Of a stretch of DNA of 64,000 nucleotides, positions 7,820 through 16,875 are shown piece after piece. Each line of letters begins with the position of its first letter. Positions within the stretch are counted from its first letter, which is position 1. The translations under genes and the position numbers were made by a program. Source of the stretch: CACIIZ01 sp045565285 (GTDB lineage: Bacteria; Pseudomonadota; Alphaproteobacteria; Rhodobacterales; Rhodobacteraceae); contig JBJLFR010000032.1 of NCBI GenBank assembly GCA_045565285.1, positions 1 through 64,000 on the forward strand. The letters run 5' to 3'. A model generated the notes under the pieces. The model was not told the DNA's origin. It made no database searches and saw nothing but the letters and a program-made list of their open reading frames with translations.

Positions 7820-9151
7820 ATGTCTGATTTAAAAATAGTAAAAGACTTCCCTGTTGATTTCACTTTTGGTGTTGCAACTTCAAGCTATCAAATAGAAGGT
7901 AATAGTTTAGGTAACTCTGGTTTAAGTCATTGGGATCATTTCTCAAAAATAGAAGGAAATGTTCATAATAATGAATCAGGAAGGATCGCTTGCGCACATG
8001 TTCTAAATTATAAAGAAGATATTAAACTGATAGCCGAGGCAGGATTTTCTGCATATCGATTTTCTTTTTCATGGCCTAGAATTATTCCTGATGGTAAAAG
8101 ACGAATTAATCAAGATGGTATTTCATTTTACGATAAATTGATTGATGAAATTTTAGAGAATAATTTAAAAACATTCTCAACACTATATCATTGGGATTTG
8201 CCCGAGTATTTTATGTCTATAGGTGGGTGGAAAAATAGAGAAACTACAAAATGGTTTGCTGACTTTACTGACGTCATAATGAGAAAGTTTTCAGATAGAT
8301 TATATTCTATTGCAACTATAAATGAACCATGGTGTGTATCTTGGCTTAGCCATTATCTTGGAGAACATGCTCCTGGAGAAATGAGTATTGAAGCTGGAAT
8401 TAAAACAATGCATATGATTTTAGTTGCCCATGCTGAATCTCTACAAGTAATAAGAAGTCATAACTATAAAAATGTAGGTATTGTTTTAAATAAACAGTTC
8501 ATACAACCTTTTGATGAAAAAGCTGAAACGAAATTAGTTACAAATTTGGCAGACCAAATTCATAACCTTTGGTTTGATGAAGCCATTTTTAAAGGTAATT
8601 ATCCTACTCAAACAATTGACCTTTTTTCTAAATATATGCCAGTTAATTTTGAACAAGATTTAAAATTTATTTCACAACCTTTAGATTGGGTAGGTATTAA
8701 TTATTATACTAGATCCATAATCAAAGTTGATAAAGAAGAGACTTTTTTAGGATATAAGTCCGTTAATGGCGATTTATCAGTAACAGATATGGGGTGGGAA
8801 GTTTTTCCGGAAGGTCTAAAAAATCTTATTGAAAGATTACACAAAAAATATTCAAAAAATATTCCGATTTTTATTACTGAAAATGGTATGGCAAATAAAG
8901 ATTTTGTAAAAAATGGAAAAATTAACGATTTTGAAAGAATTAAATTTTATAACGATCATCTTAAACAATGTAAAAAACTTATAGAAAATGATATTCCTTT
9001 GAAAGGATATTTTGCTTGGTCTTTACTTGATAATTTTGAATGGGCATATGGATACAGTAAAAGATTCGGTATCGTTTATGTTGATTTTAATAATTTAAAG
9101 AGAATACCAAAATTGTCTTGGGAAGAATTCAAAAAAAATCTAAATGCTTAA
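7820..9151 (+). CDS. Glycoside hydrolase family 1 beta-glucosidase
   Basis: A 443-residue GH1 enzyme, full length for the family. It has the N-terminal signature FTFGVATSSYQIEG (14-27), the acid/base glutamate in TINEP (Glu169) and the nucleophile in ITENG (Glu354), plus the conserved YFAWSLLDNFEWAYGY near the C-terminus. It removes beta-linked glucose (or galactose/fucose) from the non-reducing end of short sugars with retention of configuration. There is no signal peptide, so it is cytoplasmic. It is divergent from the agl operon and probably co-regulated with it, so the locus can handle both alpha- and beta-linked glucosides. Exact substrate is not determined. Confidence 0.92.
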   Translation: MSDLKIVKDFPVDFTFGVATSSYQIEGNSLGNSGLSHWDHFSKIEGNVHNNESGRIACAHVLNYKEDIKLIAEAGFSAYRFSFSWPRIIPDGKRRINQDGISFYDKLIDEILENNLKTFSTLYHWDLPEYFMSIGGWKNRETTKWFADFTDVIMRKFSDRLYSIATINEPWCVSWLSHYLGEHAPGEMSIEAGIKTMHMILVAHAESLQVIRSHNYKNVGIVLNKQFIQPFDEKAETKLVTNLADQIHNLWFDEAIFKGNYPTQTIDLFSKYMPVNFEQDLKFISQPLDWVGINYYTRSIIKVDKEETFLGYKSVNGDLSVTDMGWEVFPEGLKNLIERLHKKYSKNIPIFITENGMANKDFVKNGKINDFERIKFYNDHLKQCKKLIENDIPLKGYFAWSLLDNFEWAYGYSKRFGIVYVDFNNLKRIPKLSWEEFKKNLNA

Positions 9152-9270
9152 AAATTTAGAGCTTATTTATAAATTGAATACTTGTGTTTTTTGATTTTGA
9201 TGCCTATCCTCACCTCTTGGGATTGAATATTTCTCAATTAATTTAACCAAATCATATTTAGGAGGAAAAT

Positions 9271-10236
9271 ATGATCAAAAGTATTAAATCATTAGCTGCA
9301 ACTATTTTAGTTTCATTATTTGCAGCAACAAGTTTGTTTTCAGCTGAATGTATTGCACCAGCAAACCCTGGTGGCGGTTGGGACTTTACTTGCAGAACAA
9401 TAACTAAAATAATGTATGACATTGGAGCCGTTGATTCACCTATACAAGTGACAAATATGGCTGGCGGTGGCGGTGGACTGGCCTATGGTCATGTAGTAAA
9501 TGAGAGAAACACTGATGATGACCTTATTGTTGCTGCTTCTTCTGCTACAGCTACAAGACTTGCACAAAATGCCTACTCAGGTATGACCTACGACCAAGTG
9601 CGTTTTCTTGGAGCTATTGGAGCAGATCCTGGCGTTATAGTTGTTGCTGCTGACTCTCCTTATAAAAACTTAAATGACTTGTTAGATGCCGTCATTGCTG
9701 ACCCAGCAAATCACGCTTTCGCTGGTGGTTCAGCTGCAGGAGGCTTTGATCACCTAAAAGTTCTGATGGCTTTAGGAAAAAAAGGTTTTACCGATATTTC
9801 AAAGGTTAAGTACATCGGTGTAGATGGTGATGCTGATGCTATTACCCAAACCGTAGGTGGATTTACTGCTGCTATGACAGGAGATATATCAGGTGTTGTT
9901 GGTTTTATCAAATCAGGCGATGTGAGGGTTCTAGCATCTTTTACAGATGAAAGAATTCCTGGCTTTGAGGATATTCCAACTGCAAAAGAGCAAGGTATAG
10001 ACGTTGTAGCCGTTAACTGGAGAGGTTTATATACTCCCAAAGGAGCTTCTGATGCTTCTTACAAGAAATGGACTGACGCTCTAAGAAAAGTTGGAGATTC
10101 AGCCGAGTGGCAAGAAGCTATGGCAGCTAACGGATTAGCTCCTTTTAATAAAGTAGGTTCTAACTTCGCAGATTATGTCGTTGGCGTAATGGCTGAAGTC
10201 CAAGCTCTTTCCAAAGAACTTGGTGTAATGAAATAG
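9271..10236 (+). CDS. Tripartite tricarboxylate transporter substrate-binding protein (TctC/Bug family)
   Basis: A 321-residue periplasmic receptor with a signal peptide (MIKSIKSLAATILVSLFAATSLFSA, cleavage near residue 25). The mature protein starts ECIAPANPGGGWDFTCR, the Bug-family ligand loop, followed by the second loop AFAGGSAAGGFDHL. It has a good ribosome site (AGGAGG at about -8). TctB follows with a one-base overlap, then TctA, completing a TTT importer driven by the ion gradient. Bug proteins usually bind carboxylates or other small acids. Its GC content and codon use look somewhat higher than its neighbours, as is often seen for highly expressed binding proteins. Confidence 0.9.
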   Translation: MIKSIKSLAATILVSLFAATSLFSAECIAPANPGGGWDFTCRTITKIMYDIGAVDSPIQVTNMAGGGGGLAYGHVVNERNTDDDLIVAASSATATRLAQNAYSGMTYDQVRFLGAIGADPGVIVVAADSPYKNLNDLLDAVIADPANHAFAGGSAAGGFDHLKVLMALGKKGFTDISKVKYIGVDGDADAITQTVGGFTAAMTGDISGVVGFIKSGDVRVLASFTDERIPGFEDIPTAKEQGIDVVAVNWRGLYTPKGASDASYKKWTDALRKVGDSAEWQEAMAANGLAPFNKVGSNFADYVVGVMAEVQALSKELGVMK

Positions 10237-10673
10237 TGTCAGACCGAATTTTTGGTTCTATACTTATAGTATTAGCACTGGCACTATTTGTCAGTGCTAC
10301 TCAACTAGAATCACCATTTTTTGCTGATCCTTTAGGCCCAAAGAATTTTCCCTTTATTGTTTCAGGTGCTGCTTTAGTTTGTTCACTAGCAATGATAATC
10401 AAGCCTGATAAGGACCCATTGTGGCCAAATATTAAAACATTGATTAAATTGTTTACAGCCTTAGTTATTTTAGTTTTATATGCTTTTTCGTTAAAAAACT
10501 TTGGGTTTCTTTTACCTACTGCATTAGCATCGGCTGCTTTATCTTATCTGATTAAACCTAACGTTTTTAAATCATCATCTACTGGAATAATTTTATCATT
10601 ATCATTATTTGTTATATTTAAATTTGGTTTAGGACTGAGTCTGTTTCCTTTTCCAAAATTTCTAATTGGTTGA
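10236..10673 (+). CDS. Tripartite tricarboxylate transporter small membrane subunit (TctB family)
   Basis: A 145-residue hydrophobic protein with about four membrane segments and the TctB-type N-terminus (GSILIVLALALFVSATQLE, then DPLGPKNFPFIVSGAALVCSL). It starts at a GTG whose first G is the last base of the TctC stop codon, so the two are translationally coupled. TctB is the small, poorly conserved subunit of TTT importers and associates with the large TctA channel subunit. The family is called from topology, the PLGPKxFP motif and the position between tctC and tctA. Confidence 0.85.
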   Translation: MSDRIFGSILIVLALALFVSATQLESPFFADPLGPKNFPFIVSGAALVCSLAMIIKPDKDPLWPNIKTLIKLFTALVILVLYAFSLKNFGFLLPTALASAALSYLIKPNVFKSSSTGIILSLSLFVIFKFGLGLSLFPFPKFLIG

Positions 10674-10679
10674 TCATAA

Positions 10680-12185
10680 ATGGAACTTTTTCAGAATTTA
10701 GCTCTTGGTTTTGGGATAGCACTTACACCAACAACTTTAAGTTTAGCTATCATAGGTTGTATTCTTGGAACAATAATTGGCGCGTTACCAGGCTTGGGAC
10801 CTTCAAATGGAGTAGCTATTCTGATACCACTAGCCTTTACTTTAGAGTTGGATGCAACACAAGCACTCGTTCTTATGACAAGTGTTTATTATGGTGCGAT
10901 GTATGGTGGAAGGATTTCATCTATTCTTTTAAATATACCAGGAGATGAACCTGCAATGATGACTACATTAGATGGATATCCAATGGCCAAAAAAGGAAGA
11001 GCAGGTGATGCTCTAGTTTTATCTGGTGTATCATCTTTCGTGGGAGCTTTTCTTGCCACAATAGGTTTGATGCTTTTAGCTCCAATCTTAGCAAGAGTTG
11101 CATTTTATTTTGGTCCAGCAGAATACTTTGCATTATATCTACTTGCTTTTTGCACACTAGGAGGAATAGGAGCTGAAAATCAAGCAAAGTCTGCAATAGC
11201 AGTTTGTCTAGGATTAGGTATTTCAATGATTGGGGTAGATAATTCCACCGGAATGACAAGATTTACCGGAGGAAACCTTCATTTATATGATGGTGTTGAT
11301 TTTTTAGTTGCCATAGTAGGGCTTTTTGCTGTCACAGAAATTTTTGTTTTTATAGAAAGTAGGGGAAAAGATTCTGCTATAGGAGTAAAACTAGGGAAAA
11401 TTTCAATCCCTTTTAAGGACATTTATTCTACCAAATGGACTATGCTAAGGGGAACAATAGTAGGATTTATAGCTGGTGTACTACCTGGAGCTGGTGCTTC
11501 TTTAGGTAGTTTTCTTGCTTATATGAGTGAAAAATCTTTATCAAAAGACAAAAAATTATTTGGTACTGGCGATATTAGAGGAGTAGCTGCACCTGAGGCT
11601 GGAAACAATGCAGCTGCAGGAGGGGCACTTGTACCAATGTTAACCTTAGGTGTTCCTGGATCTGGAACAACTGCTGTTTTGCTCGCATTGTTAATGACTC
11701 TAAATATTACTCCTGGTCCACTTTTATTTAATGAAAGACCTGAGGTAGTATGGGGGCTAATTGCTACTCTTTTAATTGCAAATTTTGTATTGTTAATTTT
11801 AAATGTACCTTTAGTAAAAATATTTACAAAAATTCTCCAAGTACCTGCATCGTTTTTACTTCCTGGGGTTGCCATGATTTCTTTTGTTGGAATTTATTCT
11901 TTATCAGGCAGCTATTTTGATCTTCTACTAATGATAGGATTTGGTGTACTTGGGTTTACTTTAAGAAAGTTGAGAATTCCAGCCGTACCAGTAATACTTG
12001 GAATATTACTAGGTAGCCATATGGAAGTTAGTCTAAGAAGAGCAATGGTATTATCGGATGGTGACTGGACCTATTTATTTAATTCATACATTTCAGTAGG
12101 ATTGTGGATTGCAGCATTAGTAGGATTTGTTGCCCCAATTTTTTTAAGATCTTACTTAAAAAAACCAACTCCAATTGGAGAGTAA
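10680..12185 (+). CDS. Tripartite tricarboxylate transporter large membrane subunit (TctA family)
   Basis: A 501-residue multispan membrane protein, the normal length for TctA. Characteristic sequences are GTIIGALPGLGPSNGVAILI near the N-terminus, the repeated GFIAGVLPGAGASLGSFLAY in the second half, and AAPEAGNNAAAGGALVPML with TLGVPGSGTTAVLL. The two LPG-G motifs reflect the internal duplication of the family. It forms the transport path and works with the TctC receptor and TctB. It starts 6 bp after tctB and is followed 1 bp later by the AtuA-like gene, so the whole set is one operon. Confidence 0.93.
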   Translation: MELFQNLALGFGIALTPTTLSLAIIGCILGTIIGALPGLGPSNGVAILIPLAFTLELDATQALVLMTSVYYGAMYGGRISSILLNIPGDEPAMMTTLDGYPMAKKGRAGDALVLSGVSSFVGAFLATIGLMLLAPILARVAFYFGPAEYFALYLLAFCTLGGIGAENQAKSAIAVCLGLGISMIGVDNSTGMTRFTGGNLHLYDGVDFLVAIVGLFAVTEIFVFIESRGKDSAIGVKLGKISIPFKDIYSTKWTMLRGTIVGFIAGVLPGAGASLGSFLAYMSEKSLSKDKKLFGTGDIRGVAAPEAGNNAAAGGALVPMLTLGVPGSGTTAVLLALLMTLNITPGPLLFNERPEVVWGLIATLLIANFVLLILNVPLVKIFTKILQVPASFLLPGVAMISFVGIYSLSGSYFDLLLMIGFGVLGFTLRKLRIPAVPVILGILLGSHMEVSLRRAMVLSDGDWTYLFNSYISVGLWIAALVGFVAPIFLRSYLKKPTPIGE

Positions 12186-12186
12186 A

Positions 12187-13542
12187 ATGAAAGCAAAAGT
12201 ATTAATTCCTACTGGCGCTTTAGGAATTACTTATTGTAAGAAAACCTTAAATAAAAGCCTTAGAGAAAAACCTAATATAATTGTTGTTGATGGAGGATCT
12301 ACAGATTCTGGTCCTGCTTATCTTGGGAAAGGAAAATCTAAATATTCCCGATCTACTACAAAATCTGAATGGAAAACATTGATGATTGCTAGAGAAAAAT
12401 TAAAAATACCTTTATTAATTGGAAGTGCAGGAACTTGTGGTACTGATGGTACAGTAGATTGGTTTGTTGAAATTACAAAAGAATTGGCTAAAGAGTTAAA
12501 CCAAAAGATCAAAATAGTTGTTTTAAAATGCTCTCAATCAAATAAAAAAATTAATAAGGCATTTTTAAAAAAAAAGCTCTTCCCATTAAATAACGCACCT
12601 AAAATATCTTCTAAGAAAATTCTAAATTGTACAAACATTGTTGGACTTGCTGGTGTTGAACAAATAACTGAAGCACTTAATACTAAAGCAGATATAATCA
12701 TTTGTGGAAGATCAACTGACGCTTCTCTAATTGCTAGCCTTCCCATACTTAAAGGTGTTGAGAAAGGAATTGCATGGCATGGTGGGAAAATTGGAGAATG
12801 TGGGGCTTTTTGTACAACAAATCCTAAGTCAGGTGTTATTTTAATTTCTTTTAAAAAGAATGGCTTTTATATAAAGCCCATTAGTAATGATACTAAAGCT
12901 ACACCTTATACAGTTTCAGCTCATATGGTTTATGAAAATTCAAATCCATTCACTTTAATAGAGCCTGGAGGACATTTAAATGTTAGAAAAGCAAGTTATA
13001 AACAACAACGAGATGGTTCAGTTTATGTGACTGGTTCAAAATGGTTTAAAGATAGTAAATATAAAGTAAAACTTGAGGGCACCTATGTTGTTGGTTATCA
13101 AAATATATCATTGGTTTTAATAAGAGAAAAATCATATGTAGATGATATTGAAAAATGGACAAAACAAATTGAAAATAAAACAAAAAAAATTATTAAAAAT
13201 ACTCTTTTATTAAAAAATAAAACTTATGAAATTCAATTCAGATTTATTGGAAAAAATGCAACTTTAGGATCCTTGGAAAATAGTAAGGTAAAACCTGATG
13301 AGATAGGTGTTTTAGCTATTGTAACTACAATAAATAAGAAGGATAGTGAAGAAATAAGTAAAATTTTAAATCCACTATTATTACACCATTCACTATATAG
13401 TAATGGTGAATTACCTACTTTTGCATTCCCTTTTTCACCACCTTCTTTCAATATAGGAAAAAAATATGAGTTCTGTCTAAACCATGTGATAGAGATTAAA
13501 GATCCTATGGATATTTTCAAATTAGAAAAAATTTCACTATGA
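12187..13542 (+). CDS. AtuA-like protein (acyclic terpene utilisation / DUF1446 family)
   Basis: A protein of about 451 residues from the ATG at 12187. This start is preferred over an upstream TTG at 12175 because GGAG (12177-12180) sits at ribosome-site distance and the sequence MKAKVLIPTGALG begins as in relatives. Family motifs are VVDGGSTDSGPAYLG, LLIGSAGTCGTD, ICGRSTDASL, GECGAFCTTNP and LIEPGGHLNVRKASY. The biochemical function of DUF1446/AtuA proteins is not established; the name comes from a Pseudomonas terpene gene cluster. Here it is coupled to a TTT importer and a DUF4387 gene, which suggests a step in breakdown of an imported acid. Confidence 0.85.
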   Translation: MKAKVLIPTGALGITYCKKTLNKSLREKPNIIVVDGGSTDSGPAYLGKGKSKYSRSTTKSEWKTLMIAREKLKIPLLIGSAGTCGTDGTVDWFVEITKELAKELNQKIKIVVLKCSQSNKKINKAFLKKKLFPLNNAPKISSKKILNCTNIVGLAGVEQITEALNTKADIIICGRSTDASLIASLPILKGVEKGIAWHGGKIGECGAFCTTNPKSGVILISFKKNGFYIKPISNDTKATPYTVSAHMVYENSNPFTLIEPGGHLNVRKASYKQQRDGSVYVTGSKWFKDSKYKVKLEGTYVVGYQNISLVLIREKSYVDDIEKWTKQIENKTKKIIKNTLLLKNKTYEIQFRFIGKNATLGSLENSKVKPDEIGVLAIVTTINKKDSEEISKILNPLLLHHSLYSNGELPTFAFPFSPPSFNIGKKYEFCLNHVIEIKDPMDIFKLEKISL

Positions 13543-13835
13543 AATTAAATGACTTAACTATAAAAATTAGAAGTAAGAATTCAGGGCCTTTTTTGTTAAC
13601 CATAGATATTTTTTTTTCAAACAAAAAAAAGTTTTGTAAAGGAGTTGATAAATTAACAAAAGAAAAAATATCTATCCTTTATAAAATACCTCAAAAAGAA
13701 ATTAATATATATCCAATCAAAGAACTAAATATAATCAAAATAACTTTTCCTAGACCTAACATACAAGGTTCTTATTTAGACAGAGATCTTCATGGAGCCT
13801 CTTTTGGTTATATTTTAGAGGAATTAACTATCTAA
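13539..13835 (+). CDS. DUF4387 family protein
   Basis: A 98-residue protein whose start overlaps the AtuA-like gene by 4 bp. The sequence carries the landmarks I associate with DUF4387: LTIKIRSKNSGPFLLTIDIFF at the start, a central ILYKIPQKEI region, and IKITFPRPNIQGSYLDRDLHGASFG near the end. This small family often accompanies AtuA/DUF1446 proteins, either adjacent or fused, and the pair probably forms one enzyme. No membrane segment or signal peptide is seen. Function is unknown; the conserved RSKN and DxDLHG elements are candidates for active-site residues. Confidence 0.8.
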   Translation: MKLNDLTIKIRSKNSGPFLLTIDIFFSNKKKFCKGVDKLTKEKISILYKIPQKEINIYPIKELNIIKITFPRPNIQGSYLDRDLHGASFGYILEELTI

Positions 13836-13837
13836 TA

Positions 13838-14875
13838 ATGTCTAAACTTTTCAATAAAAAATTGATCATTGAATTAATGACATCTATTTTTCTTGGATTT
13901 TTAGGTGCTATTTTAGCATGGTATTTAAATTTGCCTGCACCATTTCTTTTAGGTCCAACAATAGTTTGTTCTATAGGTGCTTTTTTGGGATTAAAATTTT
14001 CTATTCCTGATATACTTAGAAATTTTGGTTTTACCATAATTGGAATTACAATAGGTGTAAACGTTACTCCAAGTTCACTTTCACAAATTTCTAAATGGCC
14101 AATTAGTTTATTATTAATGGTTCTCACAATTATCTTAATCACTCTTTTCGGAAAGTTTCTTTTATCAACTTACTATTCAATTGATAAAAAATCATCTATC
14201 TTGGCATCCTCCCCTGGTCATTTAAGTTTTGTTTTGAGCATAAGCAATGATATAAAATCAGACACTCCTAAAATAGCAGTTATCCAGTCTATTAGAGTTC
14301 TTTGTTTAACTTTGCTTACACCATTATTAGTGATAATGACAACTGATATTGAAATTTCAAACAATTTAATATTCAATCAAAAAACAATTTCTTTATCACA
14401 ATTAATTATCATCATAATAGCTTCTGGAATCTTTGGTGTTGCAATAAGAAAGACAAAAATACCAGCCCCTTTTTTAATATCTGGTATGATCTGTACTACA
14501 ATTAGTCATGGAAGTGGAACCACAGAAGGGTTGATAATTCCAATCTTCTCTATTTTTGCTTTTGTTATTTTAGGGATAGTAATAGGAGGAAGATTTGTTT
14601 CTATAGATCTAAAACTTCTAAAATCTTCTTTTTTTGGAGGATTTTTCCTCACTTTAATAGGAGCATTATTATCCTTTTTTTTTGCATTCATAACTTTCAA
14701 AATTACAAATATAGAACTAGTTGATGCAATTATAGCTTTTGCTCCCGGTGGATTAGAAACTATGATTGCTATGGGCAGTTTAGTGGATGCCGATCCTACT
14801 TATGTTGCATTACACCATATAGTAAGAATACTTTTTTTAACTTTATTGGTACCGTTCCTTATTTTAAGGAAATGA
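13838..14875 (+). CDS. AbrB-like membrane protein (putative transporter)
   Basis: A 345-residue integral membrane protein with about ten hydrophobic segments, of the family often labelled AbrB or ammonia-monooxygenase-like. Typical pieces are FLGAILAWYLNLPAPFLLGPTIV near the N-terminus, the repeated KIPAPFLISGMICTTI in the second half, SSPGHLSFVLSI and AFAPGGLETMIAMGSLVDADPTYVALHHIVRIL. The inverted-repeat PAPFLLG/PAPFLIS sequences show internal duplication. It begins 2 bp after the DUF4387 gene and ends the operon. Members of this family occur beside TTT transporters in other bacteria. Substrate is unknown, and the name should not be read as a link to ammonia oxidation. Confidence 0.82.
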   Translation: MSKLFNKKLIIELMTSIFLGFLGAILAWYLNLPAPFLLGPTIVCSIGAFLGLKFSIPDILRNFGFTIIGITIGVNVTPSSLSQISKWPISLLLMVLTIILITLFGKFLLSTYYSIDKKSSILASSPGHLSFVLSISNDIKSDTPKIAVIQSIRVLCLTLLTPLLVIMTTDIEISNNLIFNQKTISLSQLIIIIIASGIFGVAIRKTKIPAPFLISGMICTTISHGSGTTEGLIIPIFSIFAFVILGIVIGGRFVSIDLKLLKSSFFGGFFLTLIGALLSFFFAFITFKITNIELVDAIIAFAPGGLETMIAMGSLVDADPTYVALHHIVRILFLTLLVPFLILRK

Positions 14876-14906
14876 TTTGAATTTTTTACATTAATTACTT
14901 GGAACT

Positions 14907-14928
14907 AAAATCTAGATACTAAGATTTT
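14907..14928 (+). terminator. Weak possible terminator after the TTT operon
   Basis: AAAATCT and AGATTTT form a 7-bp stem with an 8-base loop, 32 bp after the AbrB-like gene, followed by one further T and then G. The stem is almost all A-T, so it would be weak. It is listed only because it is the best structured element in the 159-bp convergent gap. Confidence 0.25.
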
Positions 14929-15034
14929 TGTATTAAATATTTTGATATAGTTTAAAAATTCGATATTTATTTCAAGTTAAACCTTTATGAAAAGAAATAT
15001 TGAAAGAATACAAATTTTTTAACTTAACTATTTT

Positions 15035-15670
15035 TTAATTTGGAAAAAATTGAGGTTCAGCATTTTTCTTCCACTGATTATACTTAACCTGTATGGTCTC
15101 AAAAATTTCAGAACTTATAAATCTAGACAACCAACTTTTTACAAGTGGCCATTTTTGTTGATTAAACCATTGTAAATCTGTGTTTGCAAATTGCCTAACA
15201 AAAGGTAAAATTGCCATATCTGCTAATGTTGGATTAATACCAAATAAAAAATCATCAGCCATTATTGTTTCTAACTTAATCAGAAAAGTTGCAGCTTTTT
15301 TCCTGCTTTCCTCAGGGTTTGTTTCTGGATGTCTAGAATGATATTTGGTCAAATCTAGATATTTTTTAAATGGTCCATCATTCTCTTTTATCAAGTCATG
15401 ACCAAGGGCAGGCATTTTCAACCAATTGTTAGGATCATTATTTTTTAAAACCCAAATCATAATGTCTAGACTTTCATCTATAATTTTTTCGTTTTCAACC
15501 AAACAGGGAACCGTTGCAGAGACAGAAACATCCAAAAATTCTTTAGGTTTGTTATTTAATAATATTTCTCTAATTTCAACTTTGGTATTTGAAGCAACTA
15601 AACTTAATCGTGCCCTCATGGCATATGGACACCTTCTAAAGGAATAAAAAATAGGATAACAGTTTTTCAT
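15035..15670 (-). CDS. Glutathione S-transferase family protein
   Basis: A 211-residue soluble protein with the two-domain GST layout. The N-terminal thioredoxin-like half has YSFRRCPYAMRARLSL, which includes a CPY(A) active-site-type motif, then TVPCLVENEKIIDESLDIMIW, where the cis-proline and the ES pair bind the glutathione gamma-glutamyl part. The C-terminal all-helical half has FGINPTLADMAILPFVRQFA with the helix-capping aspartate. It probably handles reactive small molecules or acts as a glutathione-linked reductase. It is a single gene facing away from the YeiH-type gene; no operon context points to a substrate. Confidence 0.85.
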   Translation of the reverse strand: MKNCYPIFYSFRRCPYAMRARLSLVASNTKVEIREILLNNKPKEFLDVSVSATVPCLVENEKIIDESLDIMIWVLKNNDPNNWLKMPALGHDLIKENDGPFKKYLDLTKYHSRHPETNPEESRKKAATFLIKLETIMADDFLFGINPTLADMAILPFVRQFANTDLQWFNQQKWPLVKSWLSRFISSEIFETIQVKYNQWKKNAEPQFFPN

Positions 15671-15864
15671 GTCTGATTTAATTTCTAAAGTTTTATTTTT
15701 TAAAATGTGATAAAATCATATGATAATTAAATATTTTTTTAAAAAGTATTAGCTATTAGGACTAATTTAATAATTTTTTAATTAAATAAAATTTTTTTTA
15801 TAACAAATTTAATACTGTTTAATAATTTATAGAACTACAAATTACAACTTTTGGACATTATAAT

Positions 15865-16860
15865 TTGAATAAATTTCTATTAAAAATAAATCCAAACCAA
15901 TATGTGAACGGTTTAATAACAGTATTAATTATCGCTATTATTTCATTACTTTTATCATCTTATTATTCCACTCCGAAATTGTTGTTTGCCATTCTTATTG
16001 GAATGTCAGTTAGTCATTTATCCTTTAAAAAATCTTTTAAAAAAGGTATTCAGTTTACTTCTGATCCAATTTTAAAACTAGGAGTTAGTCTTCTTGGTTT
16101 TAGATTAAGCTTTGATAAAATCACTGAGTTAGGTGGCGTTTCTTTAATAGTAATTCTATTTCTAATTTTGTTAACAATTTTATTTGGATATTTTTTTTCA
16201 ATCATACTACTAAAAAATAAAAATTTTGGCCTCTTAAGTGCTGGCTCTGTTGCAATTTGTGGTGCTTCTGCAGCAATAGCAGTTTTTTCCATTCTTCCAA
16301 AAGACAAGATTGGAAATAAAGATTTATCATTAGTCATTATTACTGTGACTCTATTATCTACAATAGCAATGGTAATGTATCCCATAATTTTTGATCTTAT
16401 TGGAGCAAATGAAAACCAGAAGGGTTTTCTAATAGGCTCTACAATCCATGACGTTGCTCAAGTTATTGGAGCAGGATATTCTGCAAGTGAGCAAACTGGG
16501 ATTGTTGCTACATTTGTAAAAATGATTAGGGTAAGTATACTACCATTTTTAATTTTATTTTTATTATTCTTTTCAAGAAATAAAAATGAAAATTCTTTTT
16601 CTATTCCTTGGTTTTTATCTTTATTTTTTATTTTCTGTTTGTTAAATAATCTTTTAGATTTTCCTGATTATTTGATCAGTTTAATTAATAACTTTTCTAG
16701 TTTTTGTATTCTCCTTGCGATTTCAGCAATTGGTGTGAAAACAAATTTTTCTTTCATTTTTGAAGTGAGCTTTAAATATTTTATCTTAATATTTCTAGAA
16801 ACTATTTTTCTTTTAATTACTTCAATAGTAATTATAAAAACTGGGATAATAACTGGTTAA
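15865..16860 (+). CDS. YeiH family putative sulfate exporter (UPF0324)
   Basis: A 331-residue membrane protein with about ten hydrophobic segments. Landmarks are LLFAILIGMSVSHLSF, a LKLGVSLLGFRLSFDKI stretch, the very typical VAICGASAAIAVFSILP, and IHDVAQVIGAGYSAS. The reading frame opens at a TTG (15865) with only a weak ribosome site; no ATG suits better because the next one lies inside the membrane domain. Family members are annotated as sulfate exporters from limited experimental work, so the cargo is uncertain. The 194-bp region upstream is almost pure A/T without recognisable signals. Confidence 0.83.
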   Translation: MNKFLLKINPNQYVNGLITVLIIAIISLLLSSYYSTPKLLFAILIGMSVSHLSFKKSFKKGIQFTSDPILKLGVSLLGFRLSFDKITELGGVSLIVILFLILLTILFGYFFSIILLKNKNFGLLSAGSVAICGASAAIAVFSILPKDKIGNKDLSLVIITVTLLSTIAMVMYPIIFDLIGANENQKGFLIGSTIHDVAQVIGAGYSASEQTGIVATFVKMIRVSILPFLILFLLFFSRNKNENSFSIPWFLSLFFIFCLLNNLLDFPDYLISLINNFSSFCILLAISAIGVKTNFSFIFEVSFKYFILIFLETIFLLITSIVIIKTGIITG

Positions 16861-16875
16861 ATAAACACTAAATGA

